Shown here one piece after another: positions 5,311 through 13,254 of a stretch of 20,431 nt of DNA. The notes under the pieces were generated by a model, which made no database searches, was not told the origin of the DNA, and saw only the letters and a list, made by a program, of their open reading frames with translations. The DNA is from a virus, in the IMG/VR virus record IMGVR_UViG_3300010885_044655, positions 1 through 20,431 of that record. One strand, written 5' to 3'. A program made the position numbers and the translations under genes. Numbering within the stretch: position 1 is the stretch's first letter; every line of letters starts with the position of its first letter.

Positions 5311-5528
5311 TTGTCTGTTTCTTTCTTTCCATATGCATCAAAAAGCATTTTTGCCATATCCATACCCATGGTAATGCCATATTGATTTACAAAATGATTG
5401 GATTCCTCGTTTAATTTATATATTAAACCATTATAAAGAAATAATTTATCATTTGCAATATAAAAATCAATTCTACTTGATTCATTCTCAAAAGACGCAA
5501 ATAAAAAATTTGGCATTTTTGCAATCAT
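5307..5528 (-). CDS. Hypothetical 73-aa protein
   Basis: The 73-residue product begins MIAKMPNFLFASFENESSR and alternates beta-like hydrophobic strands (IDFYIANDKLFLYNGLIYKL) with a C-terminal helix (MAKMLFDAYGKKETDK). The layout suggests a compact beta-sheet plus helix domain, but no family is recognised. A minus-strand AATAAATA (5544-5537) lies 8 nt before the ATG. The stop overlaps the start of the 497-aa gene by 4 nt (ATGA), so the pair is translated together, perhaps as a partner of the larger protein. Confidence 0.65.
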   Translation of the reverse strand: MIAKMPNFLFASFENESSRIDFYIANDKLFLYNGLIYKLNEESNHFVNQYGITMGMDMAKMLFDAYGKKETDK

Positions 5529-5536
5529 GCTACTAA

Positions 5537-5544
5537 TATTTATT
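5537..5544 (-). promoter_or_regulatory. Late-promoter-like motif AATAAATA
   Basis: Minus-strand AATAAATA lies 8 nt before the start at 5528 and differs from TATAAATA at one position. Inferred promoter for 5528-3817. Confidence 0.45.
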
Positions 5545-5938
5545 GTTCTGTTTGGCTCAATTTACGATCAACTCTAGGATCTGTATTCAATTCTTTATAT
5601 GATACTTCCGGCAAAGTTTGAATATTAAAATTCAAAAAGACCAAAAAAGATTTAAGATATGAATATAATCTTGATTCAACCCTGAAAAAAAGAATGCGAG
5701 CCGCATTCTCTTCTCCAAAAACATTCTTTAAAATTATTATGTGATTTATGATAAGACGTTCACGAATGGATTTTAATGTCTTATGTTTGTGTATTTTCTG
5801 CAAAAGTCTCTTGACGTACTTGATCCTTTTGACATCATCCATGAATTCCGCTTTACCAGAACACGAACTGTTGAAATAACAGCCCTGACAGAATTCTACA
5901 AAGATTTCTTCTGTCAGGGGCTTGTTTTTGTTTATCAT
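5540..5938 (-). CDS. Conserved T4-like phage protein of unknown function
   Basis: The preferred start gives a 132-residue protein beginning MINKNKPLTEEIFVEFC, 7 nt after the upstream gene stops; longer in-frame starts (5968, 6013) would overlap that gene. The body is helical and rich in basic and aromatic residues: DDVKRIKYVKRLLQKI, ERLIINHIIILKNVFGEENA, ARILFFRVESRLYSYLKSFL, VFLNF. The pattern KPLTE-F, DVKRIKY-KRL, R-LILNH--IL-NVFG and R-LFF strongly resembles a protein widespread in T4-like cyanophages and related marine myoviruses (recalled; function unknown). CQGCYFNSSC supplies three cysteines near the start. Confidence 0.75.
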   Translation of the reverse strand: MINKNKPLTEEIFVEFCQGCYFNSSCSGKAEFMDDVKRIKYVKRLLQKIHKHKTLKSIRERLIINHIIILKNVFGEENAARILFFRVESRLYSYLKSFLVFLNFNIQTLPEVSYKELNTDPRVDRKLSQTEQ

Positions 5939-5945
5939 CTTTGGT

Positions 5946-6503
5946 TCAGTGCTGGCAACCACAGTCATGAGTTGGTGAATCCGAATTATATGAAGATGTG
6001 TCAGTCGGAACAATTACCAAACTTACTTTTCTCAAGTGATTTGGTTGCTTTTCGATGTTTACACTCAATGATAGAGAGTGTCCCAATTTTTCCTTGATTC
6101 CATCGCCTTGCTTGAATCCAGTCTTGTTTACGTCATCGTATGGATTTTGTCCATAGACTCCGAGTTGTGGGCTTCCATATTGAACCAGTTCAAACATGGA
6201 CAATCCATCACTAAGAATGGTCTTTGGTGTTGCGAAGTCCAAACCAAATAGGTTTAACTTTTGACGTACTACACCAAGAATGCTATCAGGATCAATGTAA
6301 TCACGGCACGAGAATGTATGCAACATTGCATTGATTGCATCAACGTGGCGGGGCATTTGTAGGTTGTGTGTGCCTTTGTTGGTCAGAGGGGATTGGCCTA
6401 CTCCACCTTGGGGATCTCCAATATAAAGACCTCCGCCAAAGGTATGTTCTGCGGCATTTTCGACAAGGTTGTTGATGGTTTTCAGAAGGGTTTTAAATTT
6501 CAT
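5946..6503 (-). CDS. Hypothetical protein with candidate capsid-targeting N-terminus
   Basis: This 185-residue protein begins MKFKTLLKTINNLVENAAE. L-V-E at residues 13-15 followed by N fits the (L/I)-x-E cleavage rule of the T4 prohead protease gp21, and the opening MKFKTLL resembles MNFQTLL of the 793-aa protein nearby. The rest is Gly-rich at first (FGGGLYIGDPQGGVGQSP), then has a mixed domain (HVDAINAMLHTFSCRDY; LGVVRQKLNLFGLDF) and ends in a His/Cys cluster HDCGCQH. A Shine-Dalgarno AAGGA lies just before the start, after an ACTAAATA motif. The mature function is unknown; a head-located role is inferred. Confidence 0.7.
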   Translation of the reverse strand: MKFKTLLKTINNLVENAAEHTFGGGLYIGDPQGGVGQSPLTNKGTHNLQMPRHVDAINAMLHTFSCRDYIDPDSILGVVRQKLNLFGLDFATPKTILSDGLSMFELVQYGSPQLGVYGQNPYDDVNKTGFKQGDGIKEKLGHSLSLSVNIEKQPNHLRKVSLVIVPTDTSSYNSDSPTHDCGCQH

Positions 6504-6512
6504 GGCTGTCCT

Positions 6513-7283
6513 TTATTTAGTTCGGTTTTTAATTAACCCATATAGATCTGGGTTATATGGTTTTGCATTTAAGGAATTTAAGGTTTCTTTCTTGATATTT
6601 TCCTTGATAACAATGCATTTATCTTCTTTAATGGAATTTACCTGTACATCTTCCTTCAACATGGAAGATACTGGTTTTGCACTCCAGGTTTTGCATGCCC
6701 AATACTTTGCTTTCCATCTTGGACCGGGATTTTCACAATGATGGCGGGCACGAAAGTTTTTACGGCGAGCAGGGTTATCTCGCTTTATTTCCATATTGGG
6801 ATCACCAAAATTTACCTTAACCACATTTCCCTTATCATTCTTTACATAGACTTTGTATTTTTTTACATCGCCATGCATTATCTTATTGAGTTTTACTTTT
6901 TTGTTTGAATCTTCATAAACCTCAATCTTGTCACCATATTCATTAATCTCTTCACCTTCTGAAATATCTACGAATCCCATAACTTTATTGGTGGTAAATG
7001 TTTCTTTCAATTCACAACCATGTTCATCTGTGAAAGTTATTTGATATGAATCTTCATTTATTTCAACTGCATCTACATTCAAAATATTACCAGATTCATT
7101 GATTACAATATCACATGGTTTGATATCTTTTGCTTCAATGGCTGAAAATGGCAATGAAGGAATGAAATTCATAGTTTCAATTATAAATTTATTCTTTGAT
7201 TGTTTGATTTCCAAAGCACGTTCATTGAAATCCAATTTTGATTTCACTTGTTCTAGGATTAGATCCGCGTACTTCTTACTCAT
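6513..7283 (-). CDS. Hypothetical protein with conserved Cys/Trp phage domain
   Basis: This 256-residue protein has an N-terminus MSKKYADLILEQVKSKL, containing I-L-E like the other candidate targeting peptides here. The middle has beta-rich stretches (ILNVDAVEINEDSYQITF; YKVYVKNDKGNVVKVNFGD). A striking segment follows: PNMEIKRDNPARRKNFRARH, then C, ENPGPRWKAKYWACKTW. This FRARHxC...KYW(A/S)CKxW pattern recurs in T4-like marine phage proteins (from memory) and may bind metal, but its function is unknown. The start overlaps the stop of the 793-aa gene (ATGA). A virion or packaging role is inferred from neighbours. Confidence 0.7.
   Translation of the reverse strand: MSKKYADLILEQVKSKLDFNERALEIKQSKNKFIIETMNFIPSLPFSAIEAKDIKPCDIVINESGNILNVDAVEINEDSYQITFTDEHGCELKETFTTNKVMGFVDISEGEEINEYGDKIEVYEDSNKKVKLNKIMHGDVKKYKVYVKNDKGNVVKVNFGDPNMEIKRDNPARRKNFRARHHCENPGPRWKAKYWACKTWSAKPVSSMLKEDVQVNSIKEDKCIVIKENIKKETLNSLNAKPYNPDLYGLIKNRTK
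6514..6521 (-). promoter_or_regulatory. Late-promoter-like motif ACTAAATA
   Basis: On the minus strand ACTAAATA runs into AAGGACAGCC and the ATG at 6503. The last two codons and stop of the upstream gene (ACT AAA TAA) use the same bases. Confidence 0.45.
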
Positions 7284-9661
7284 TTCCAGCTATCCTTGTT
7301 TTGTTTTTCACCTTCGTGATGACCATTGTCCGAGCGATTCTTAGACTTGCTGCGGACCCGTAAATTATTTAGGCCATTAGAACCCCCAGAACGCAAGGGC
7401 TTCTTGTGATCGATATCCTTGCCATCTCCGCGTTTAACTCTGCCCTTTTTTATAAGTTCTTCTCGGGCCTTGGTTCTTTCAGCACGTTCTTTACGTTGCT
7501 TTGCTTTACCGTGGTAGTTACGATATTCCATCTTGTAATCGCGCTTGTATTCTTCAGCAACGAGATCATCAATCAAATCATACAATATTGAAGGATCTTG
7601 GTAAATGCGTTCAATAGCATTCTCATAAATGGAATGCAGGTTGATCATTACATATTCAGCATTTTCCAACAATACTTTCTCGGAATTATTTAAAAACAAT
7701 GCTTCTGAATCATTCAAAATTCTGCTCTTTAGAAGATTTGCAATGACAAAGTTATTGGTCAAGGATTCAATCAAAAGATCATTGATGAGTACCACTCCTT
7801 CACTCAATACTTCATTGGTGATATTCTCACCCTTCATTACTGGAATCTTAATAGTCTTCTTTCCAATCGTGACATAATTGTATTGAACGGCATTCAAGTC
7901 AGCAGGATTGAAACCGGGAAGCAGACTTGCATTCAACAAGAAATCATTATTTTTTACCAAATAACCAACCATCAATTGAATTGGATCGATGTCATCTCTG
8001 TTGAGCAACATCTTTTCCAAAGATGGTTTCTTTTCGGTCTTCGGTTCGACTGCTTCAACAACCGCAGTATACTTTTTCAATGTTTCTGCAGCCGATGGTT
8101 TGTACTTGGAGATGTTTGATGCCGTCATGACATCTTTGGATACAGTTACATCAAGTTTGGAAGTTGGAGTTATGGCATCAAAATAATCATCTGTCATTGC
8201 CATGATTCCATTGACTGTAATCAAATGATTTGGAGCCATTGCTGGATCAGTTATACCATCACCCCGCAATATTGTTTTCAACAAATTTGATACAACGGCC
8301 TTCTTTAAACCATTTTCCTTGTCTTTACCCTTCATCAATTCCTTGGCGCTGTCTTGCCATGCTTTTTGATATTGAGAAGCGGAGGCCAATTGGTTCAAGT
8401 TTCCTGCCTCATCAAAAACAGTTCCAACTACTTGGCCATCTGAAGTTTTGATTGGAGTTTGTTGTAATTTTTTCAACAAAGCGGGATCACTCTGTATTTG
8501 AGTTACCAATTCATCAGGAACCAATACAGAAGAAAAATTCTCTTTGCCGGCTTGCATTCTTTGGAATGCAGCAGAAAGTTTGGGATCTTTGGCAATCAAT
8601 TGAGGATTGCTGAGTGCCTGAGTCAATGCGTTTGCTACAAATCCTTTGAAGTTTTTATTTGATTGATTGAAGTCAGTTGTAGAAAGAGAGATTTCGCCAC
8701 CAGCAGCAATCTTGAATTTATAGTTTCCACATTCCATGTCTGGATTGCCTTCAGTGTTGACAGGCTTTCCTGTGGTCTCTACATTTGTAACCAATGTCTG
8801 CAAGCATTGATCACCAATTTGTGAAAGTACCTTTTTTGCAGTAAAGAATGCAGAACGAGTGAATTCTCTTCCACCCGGAGCCAAGGCCAAATATGTCTGC
8901 ATTTCTTGTTCGCTTGCTCCGGCCTTCAACTTGGCTAGGAAGACAAGAGCATTCATGACTTGTTGATTATAAGGAGTTCCGCTTACATTGCTCAATCCAT
9001 ATGCAACGGTGATATTTTCATACGACATTTGATCGAAGTCACTGTTGGCAGGTGGCTTGCGAGTCATTTGGAAATATTCATTACGCAACTCAGGAGGCAT
9101 CTGCATCAATTGTTCCGGGGTCATTTGAGTCATGGTCTGGAACATTTGTTGACGATTCAACTTCTGGGCCTTGCTCTTCTGGGTTTTTACACGCTTTTCT
9201 TCTGGCTGAGGGGTTGCGGCTTCACGCTCTTTGGCCTCAACTTCTTTTTTGCTTCCTTCTTTTGCAGCAGATTCTTTTTGTTTAACATCACCAAACAAAA
9301 GTTTGGAAGCCCGTGTTTGTTCAAAATTTTGTTCTTTTGTTACTCTCTGGGCCTCTTCAATTGTCATAGCATCTTTGTTTAATTTTTGATGCAGACTGTT
9401 ATTGAACGAATCTTTGAAAATTAATTGAAGATTACCGCTTTTGGTCTTTACAAGGATAACATCCTTGACCAGTTCCTGCTTTGGCTTTCTTTCTCTGGGG
9501 GTTTCTCTGGCACGTTCTGCGCGTTTACGGGCTGCATCTCTGGCTTTATGGTCGCCAGTAGCGGACATGGTACGTTCTTTCTTCTCAGCCATACCGGGCC
9601 CAGAAACCTCTAATAACATCGATTCAGCGATAATTTTATGTAAAAGCGTTTGAAAGTTCAT
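7280..9661 (-). CDS. 793-aa protein with C-terminal HNH-like domain
   Basis: ATG 9661 (MNFQTLLHKIIAESMLLEV) follows GGAG directly; a TTG two codons upstream is possible. The N-terminal peptide has I-A-E then S, matching the gp21-type cleavage rule. Next come a Lys/Arg/Glu/Ala-rich, probably disordered stretch (about 25-180), Met/Gln-rich repeats (MTQMTPEQLMQMPPELRNEY) and a long mostly helical body. The last 90 residues are basic and carry an HNH-like motif: DIDHKKPLRSGGSNGLNNL followed by RVRSKSKNRSDNGHH. The D-H pair and Asn residues fit HNH nucleases; the zinc-binding cysteines of classical HNH enzymes are absent, as in other phage members. It may be an internal head protein with a nuclease tail; enzymatic activity is inferred. 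Confidence 0.7.
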   Translation of the reverse strand: MNFQTLLHKIIAESMLLEVSGPGMAEKKERTMSATGDHKARDAARKRAERARETPRERKPKQELVKDVILVKTKSGNLQLIFKDSFNNSLHQKLNKDAMTIEEAQRVTKEQNFEQTRASKLLFGDVKQKESAAKEGSKKEVEAKEREAATPQPEEKRVKTQKSKAQKLNRQQMFQTMTQMTPEQLMQMPPELRNEYFQMTRKPPANSDFDQMSYENITVAYGLSNVSGTPYNQQVMNALVFLAKLKAGASEQEMQTYLALAPGGREFTRSAFFTAKKVLSQIGDQCLQTLVTNVETTGKPVNTEGNPDMECGNYKFKIAAGGEISLSTTDFNQSNKNFKGFVANALTQALSNPQLIAKDPKLSAAFQRMQAGKENFSSVLVPDELVTQIQSDPALLKKLQQTPIKTSDGQVVGTVFDEAGNLNQLASASQYQKAWQDSAKELMKGKDKENGLKKAVVSNLLKTILRGDGITDPAMAPNHLITVNGIMAMTDDYFDAITPTSKLDVTVSKDVMTASNISKYKPSAAETLKKYTAVVEAVEPKTEKKPSLEKMLLNRDDIDPIQLMVGYLVKNNDFLLNASLLPGFNPADLNAVQYNYVTIGKKTIKIPVMKGENITNEVLSEGVVLINDLLIESLTNNFVIANLLKSRILNDSEALFLNNSEKVLLENAEYVMINLHSIYENAIERIYQDPSILYDLIDDLVAEEYKRDYKMEYRNYHGKAKQRKERAERTKAREELIKKGRVKRGDGKDIDHKKPLRSGGSNGLNNLRVRSKSKNRSDNGHHEGEKQNKDSWK

Positions 9662-9667
9662 CTCCAA

Positions 9668-10270
9668 TTATTTAGGCTCCGGAGAAACCTTGTATTGGAG
9701 CATGGGATCGTAAACTTTCAAACCTTTATAACTTTTTGATCTACCGTTTACCAATTTTTTAAGAGCATTGTAATCAAGATTGTTTTTCTTTGCAAACTGC
9801 GAAAGATTGTCAATATTCATTATTTCGTTTGTATTAGTGTCTACCAAGGTATACTGCTTGGTTATCAATGTCTTTGTTTTCTTTGGTTCTTCCAATTTTT
9901 CATGAGATCCAACCCCATCCTTGACTTCCCGGATTTCTACGGCAGTCCATCCCTTATAAGTTTTGCGTTTACCATTCAAGAGTTCACATACCTTGACCGC
10001 TGTCATTCCTTGACTTTCGGCAAACTCTGACATATTCTTGAAGAAAGTTTTTTCCCCGGTGTCTACTCGCTTTAGCCAATATCCATTCTTTTCAGTTATT
10101 GGATTGGTCCAGATCCAATGCGATCCTTCTTGCTTGAAGAACCCACCATGTGTTGCCACAAATCTTGTTCTGTTTTTAGCAGCCTTTGAATTATCATTCA
10201 TCATGATCCATAATTTGGTTCCATGCTTATTGACGGTTTCTTCCAAGGTTCTTTCTTCATGATAATGCAT
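9668..10270 (-). CDS. Protein with two NUMOD/IENR-like DNA-binding repeats
   Basis: This 200-residue protein has two similar modules: FFKNMSEFAESQGMTAVKV..LLNGKRKTYKGW (about 76-108) and MNIDNLSQFAKKNNLDYNAL..LVNGRSKSYKGL (about 150-184). They match the 'NLSEFxKxxGLxxxxLxxxLNGKRKSYKGW' pattern of the helix-turn-helix repeats attached to HNH and GIY-YIG homing endonucleases (NUMOD1/IENR1). No nuclease motif is visible in the same chain; the N-terminal 60 residues (RFVATHGGFFKQEGSHWIW) are unassigned. ATG 10270 has AGGA 8 nt upstream and overlaps the exonuclease gene by 14 nt. It could be a DNA-binding regulator or the remnant or partner of a homing endonuclease. Confidence 0.65.
   Translation of the reverse strand: MHYHEERTLEETVNKHGTKLWIMMNDNSKAAKNRTRFVATHGGFFKQEGSHWIWTNPITEKNGYWLKRVDTGEKTFFKNMSEFAESQGMTAVKVCELLNGKRKTYKGWTAVEIREVKDGVGSHEKLEEPKKTKTLITKQYTLVDTNTNEIMNIDNLSQFAKKNNLDYNALKKLVNGRSKSYKGLKVYDPMLQYKVSPEPK
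9669..9676 (-). promoter_or_regulatory. Late-promoter-like motif CCTAAATA
   Basis: CCTAAATA on the minus strand overlaps the final Pro-Lys-stop codons of the upstream gene and lies 7 nt before ATG 9661. Confidence 0.45.
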
Positions 10271-10925
10271 TTTCAGTCCTGTATTCTGTTATGAGTTTTT
10301 TCAATGATTTTACATGGTTGATTGGTTTATCTTGAAATACCTGTTTTAAACCATCTTCACATGCAATTAATATTGCAAAGTTCTCTATGATTATTCCGGT
10401 TCTTTCTTGAAACATCAAAGCATATGCACAAGCCTGAGCAAAATAATTATCGATATCCTGAATGCGCTTTTCCTTTGTGCTGGCCTTGAAATCTATTATA
10501 GAAAGTTTGCCATCATATTCAGCAATACAATCTGTTCTTCCAGCCAGTCCAAGAGTCTTTGACCACAAAGGAGTCTCTAAAGCGATTATGTTATTAATCT
10601 TGTCTATCTCTGGTTTTAATATCGAAAACAATGATTTATAATTTGAATGAAGATTGTCAAAATCTATTTCTTCATTCTTCAAATATGATTCAATAAGACT
10701 GTGAAATTTGGTACCCCGGGATGTAACCCGTTTACTTTCTTCAGGATTTTTTCTTCTCCACTCTGCAAAAAATTGTTGTTTCTTGAATCCAACAACAGTT
10801 GTCACAGATGGAAAAATTCCCTCAGGGGTTTCATAGAGTCTTTTACCTTCTAGTGAAACTTCCTTGAGGGAACCTTCTATTATAATTGGTTTATGGATAA
10901 ACGGGTTTAATGAACTACTTAACAT
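10257..10925 (-). CDS. PD-(D/E)XK exonuclease, RecB/Cas4/MGME1-like
   Basis: The 222-residue protein contains the core of a PD-(D/E)XK nuclease. GRTDCIAEYDGKLSIIDFKAST holds the metal-binding D132 and the D145-F-K147 triad. An upstream H75..E79 (RGTKFHSLIESYL) and YFAQACAYALM (Y161, Q164, Y168; the QxxxY motif) are also present, as in RecB-family and MGME1-type exonucleases common in T4-like marine phages. It would degrade DNA ends in recombination, repair or host DNA breakdown. GGTGA lies upstream of the ATG. The start of the NUMOD-repeat gene overlaps its stop by 14 nt, so they form a unit. Confidence 0.8.
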   Translation of the reverse strand: MLSSSLNPFIHKPIIIEGSLKEVSLEGKRLYETPEGIFPSVTTVVGFKKQQFFAEWRRKNPEESKRVTSRGTKFHSLIESYLKNEEIDFDNLHSNYKSLFSILKPEIDKINNIIALETPLWSKTLGLAGRTDCIAEYDGKLSIIDFKASTKEKRIQDIDNYFAQACAYALMFQERTGIIIENFAILIACEDGLKQVFQDKPINHVKSLKKLITEYRTENALS

Positions 10926-10970
10926 AAATTTTCACCATATAAGTATATCACACAAATTCTAATATACAAT

Positions 10971-10978
10971 TATTTATC
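10971..10978 (-). promoter_or_regulatory. Late-promoter-like motif GATAAATA
   Basis: GATAAATA on the minus strand includes the stop of the 358-aa gene and lies about 45 nt before the exonuclease start, leaving room for a normal leader. Inferred promoter for 10925-9668. Confidence 0.4.
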
Positions 10979-12050
10979 TCATAACTTGTCGTCTTGAAAA
11001 TTGTCCTATTGCTTCTAAACCCAATCCCAAATCTAGTGGAATCTTTTCACCCTGTTCTGCATAGGCCCTGCCATTAACTTGGCTACCAAATATATTGGGC
11101 AATCCCCATTCTCTTGGTTGTCCCTCTTCAGTTGGTGGTTCCCCTACACGAGGACGTAAAGGATTATTTTTTCCAGATTTAGGTTTAATTTCTTCTTTTT
11201 CACCTGGTTTTGTTTTTTCACCTTCACTTGGTTTTGTTTTTTCACCTTCACCGGGTTTTGGTTTTTCATCTTCGTGTGGTTTAATATCTTCCTTTTCCTC
11301 TTCCTTTGGAGGTTTACCTGTTTCATATTCATCTGGAGGAAAAGTTGGTTTTGGTGGTTTTGCTGGAGGATTTTCGGGTGGTATAACTGGTTTTGGCTCT
11401 GTTGGCGGTGTTTCTGGTTGTGGCTGTTTTGGTGGTGTTTCTGGTTCTGTTATTGGTGTTTCTGGTTTTGTATTGGGGCGCCAGAATGGACGGTTAGGAT
11501 CAAAATGAGGTGGAATAACTATTGGTTTTTCTCCGGGAAGCGGAGTTCTTGGAGTTATTGGAAGTATAGGTGGTGTTGAAGGAACTGTGGTTGGTATAGT
11601 TTCAACACCTGTAATAGTTTTTATGCCTTTTCCAACAACATCTTTTCTGATACTGTCTACTGAAGTGTTAATACGGTCTCTCAAAGTATCAACAACTTCA
11701 GGACTTTTTATTAAATCTGGTCGTTGACGCAAAATATCACGCATTATGTCTTTAGGTTCTACTACTCCTTGGACAATTGATTGTTTAATTCTATCTTCAA
11801 ATGCTTTTTTGGCTAATTGTTCATATTCATATGTTGGATATTTTATTCCATGAGTTTCCATATCTAAAAAATTATCAATAACATCTTTGGAAATATTTTC
11901 TTCGCCTGAACGAAGTAAACTTTCAAAAGGATCTATAATCATTTTTTCTGCAGCACCTTCGACTGCGCCAGCAACCTGTTCTGACAACAATTTATTTGAA
12001 AGATATCGGGCTTCCAATATAATCTCTATTATTGAATTTATGGATTTCAT
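10974..12050 (-). CDS. Pro/Glu/Lys-rich repeat protein with candidate targeting N-terminus
   Basis: This 358-residue protein begins MKSINSIIEIILEARYLSNK; I-L-E then A fits the head-protease cleavage rule and EA matches T4 targeting peptides. Residues to about 150 are helical (DRIKQSIVQGVVEPKDIMRDIL). A long Pro-rich segment follows (about 150-310), including 8-residue repeats KPGEGEKT/KPSEGEKT/KPGEKEEI encoded by 24-nt DNA repeats. The last 50 residues contain WGLPNIFGSQVNGRAYAEQG. No catalytic motif is seen. Such a disordered linker between two small folded parts suits a packaged or scaffold-like protein; the function is unknown. It ends 3 nt from the downstream side of the 368-aa gene. Confidence 0.7.
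   Translation of the reverse strand: MKSINSIIEIILEARYLSNKLLSEQVAGAVEGAAEKMIIDPFESLLRSGEENISKDVIDNFLDMETHGIKYPTYEYEQLAKKAFEDRIKQSIVQGVVEPKDIMRDILRQRPDLIKSPEVVDTLRDRINTSVDSIRKDVVGKGIKTITGVETIPTTVPSTPPILPITPRTPLPGEKPIVIPPHFDPNRPFWRPNTKPETPITEPETPPKQPQPETPPTEPKPVIPPENPPAKPPKPTFPPDEYETGKPPKEEEKEDIKPHEDEKPKPGEGEKTKPSEGEKTKPGEKEEIKPKSGKNNPLRPRVGEPPTEEGQPREWGLPNIFGSQVNGRAYAEQGEKIPLDLGLGLEAIGQFSRRQVMR
11206..11277 (+). repeat. 24-bp tandem repeat, three copies
   Basis: Three adjacent 24-nt units (11206-11229, 11230-11253, 11254-11277) begin GGTTTTG and contain TTTTTCA(C/T)CTTC; copies 1 and 2 are nearly identical and copy 3 is diverged. On the minus strand they encode Lys-Pro-Gly/Ser-Glu-Gly-Glu-Lys repeats. 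Confidence 0.85.
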
Positions 12051-12052
12051 TA

Positions 12053-13159
12053 TTATTTGCTACCTTGTAATCTTTTATATGAACTTTCTATGGCAGAATC
12101 TATATCAGAATCACTAGCTTCTTGTTTTCTTTTATTTTCAATTTCTTCTTCTCTTGCTACTTGTTTATTATAATCTTCATCACTTACACCATAATAAGAT
12201 TTTATTCCTTTTTCTCCGGCTTTTATAATTCCGTAAGCAGCAGCGGGGGTTGCGGCGAGAGCCAAACCATAGGGACCTAATGCTGCTAAACTTTCTCCAG
12301 CAGCAATACTACCAGCAGCATCCAATGCAGGTAAAACTCTCGCACCAGCACCTAACAATCTTGGTACTGTTGATACGGCAGCCCTTATATAAGGTGCAGT
12401 TGCTGCGGCAGTTATAGTCCCGGCTGGAATTTTATAAACTAAACCTTTTTCTGATGTATCTACATAATTTTGTAAATTAAATTGTGCTGCAAGACGTTTT
12501 TCACTAGCACCAACCCTACTACCAATTGGTTCACCGATACCTTCTGAACCTGCTACAAATCCCGGCATATCTGTTGCTAACATCCCTACACCATGGCCTA
12601 AACTGTTTACTGCAGTTTTAGCTAATGTTTCTGGAACAGTTTTATTGATAATCGAATCTGTTGGTAATTGATTTACTACAGATGTATTTACAACTTCTGG
12701 TCTTGGTTTTGGTGAACCGGGAACATATGTTGCTGGCCCTATTCTCCATTTAAAATCTGGATTTACGTTTGGTGCCTCTACTTCAGTTTTAGACAATCTC
12801 AATTTAGATGGTTGGCTTGGCTCGGGCTCAGAAACTCTTATTTTTCCATCTGCCGATGAAGTGGTCCGTTTAAACATTCTTTCTCTGTCCATCGGTTCGC
12901 CAACAAATTTTTCAAGAGTTCCGATACCACCTAAGCCCAAAACTGGTAATAATTTGGGATCAATTTTTTCTATCTTAATCCCACCAGTACCACCCCAATA
13001 AACAGCCTCTGGTTTATAAAAGGGTTCATCTACTAGAGGATGTTGTCCTCTTTCAACTTCAAGATCTTCTCTCAAAACATACAACTTCTTTTTCAAAAAT
13101 TTTATTTGTTCTTGGAGTTGAGTTGCTTTATTTTTGTAGTAATTAGTTAAATAATCCAT
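12053..13159 (-). CDS. Coiled-coil protein with Ala/Gly-rich hydrophobic segment
   Basis: This 368-residue protein opens with a coiled coil (about 10-38, LQEQIKFLKKKLYVLREDLE). A Pro-rich middle (about 105-175) follows, then a long Ala/Gly-rich hydrophobic region (about 245-313: AGTITAAATAPYIRAAV, LLGAGARVLPALDAAGSIA, YGLALAATPAAAYGIIKAG). The tail is charged. The hydrophobic region could insert into or perforate a membrane, as proposed for some injected phage proteins, or form a helical bundle; neither is shown. ATG 13159 overlaps the stop of a tiny upstream frame (TAATG), implying coupled translation. Confidence 0.7.
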   Translation of the reverse strand: MDYLTNYYKNKATQLQEQIKFLKKKLYVLREDLEVERGQHPLVDEPFYKPEAVYWGGTGGIKIEKIDPKLLPVLGLGGIGTLEKFVGEPMDRERMFKRTTSSADGKIRVSEPEPSQPSKLRLSKTEVEAPNVNPDFKWRIGPATYVPGSPKPRPEVVNTSVVNQLPTDSIINKTVPETLAKTAVNSLGHGVGMLATDMPGFVAGSEGIGEPIGSRVGASEKRLAAQFNLQNYVDTSEKGLVYKIPAGTITAAATAPYIRAAVSTVPRLLGAGARVLPALDAAGSIAAGESLAALGPYGLALAATPAAAYGIIKAGEKGIKSYYGVSDEDYNKQVAREEEIENKRKQEASDSDIDSAIESSYKRLQGSK

Positions 13160-13254
13160 TAGTTAGTTCTTTGTTTTTTGCCAACATAGTAATCAATTAG
13201 AGTTTTTTTGTATTGATCTGCGTACCATGAAATCTCTTTCTTAAAATTAATAAT
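13159..13254 (-). CDS. Possible 31-aa microprotein with non-ATG start
   Basis: The gap between two minus-strand genes contains an open frame reading INFKKEISWYADQ, then YKKTLIDYYVGKKQRTN. Its TAA overlaps the ATG of the 368-aa gene as TAATG, the classic coupling arrangement, and the residues look protein-like. No ATG exists; ATT 13254 or a nearby codon would have to serve, overlapping the end of the 424-aa gene in another frame. It could instead be a frameshifted C-terminal extension of that gene. Function unknown. Confidence 0.4.
   Translation of the reverse strand: MINFKKEISWYADQYKKTLIDYYVGKKQRTN

Noticed and set aside
7366-7372. Minus-strand CTAAATA inside the 793-aa gene
   Set aside because: It is within coding sequence (LNNLRV region) with no start nearby; taken as chance. 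The same holds for 17465-17471 inside nrdJ.
11206-11277. CRISPR-like spaced repeats
   Set aside because: Units are directly adjacent without spacers and encode a protein repeat.
11095-11508. 137-codon plus-strand frame rich in Gly, Ser and Phe
   Set aside because: It is the antisense of the Pro/Glu/Lys-rich repeats of the minus-strand gene, a known source of spurious long frames.
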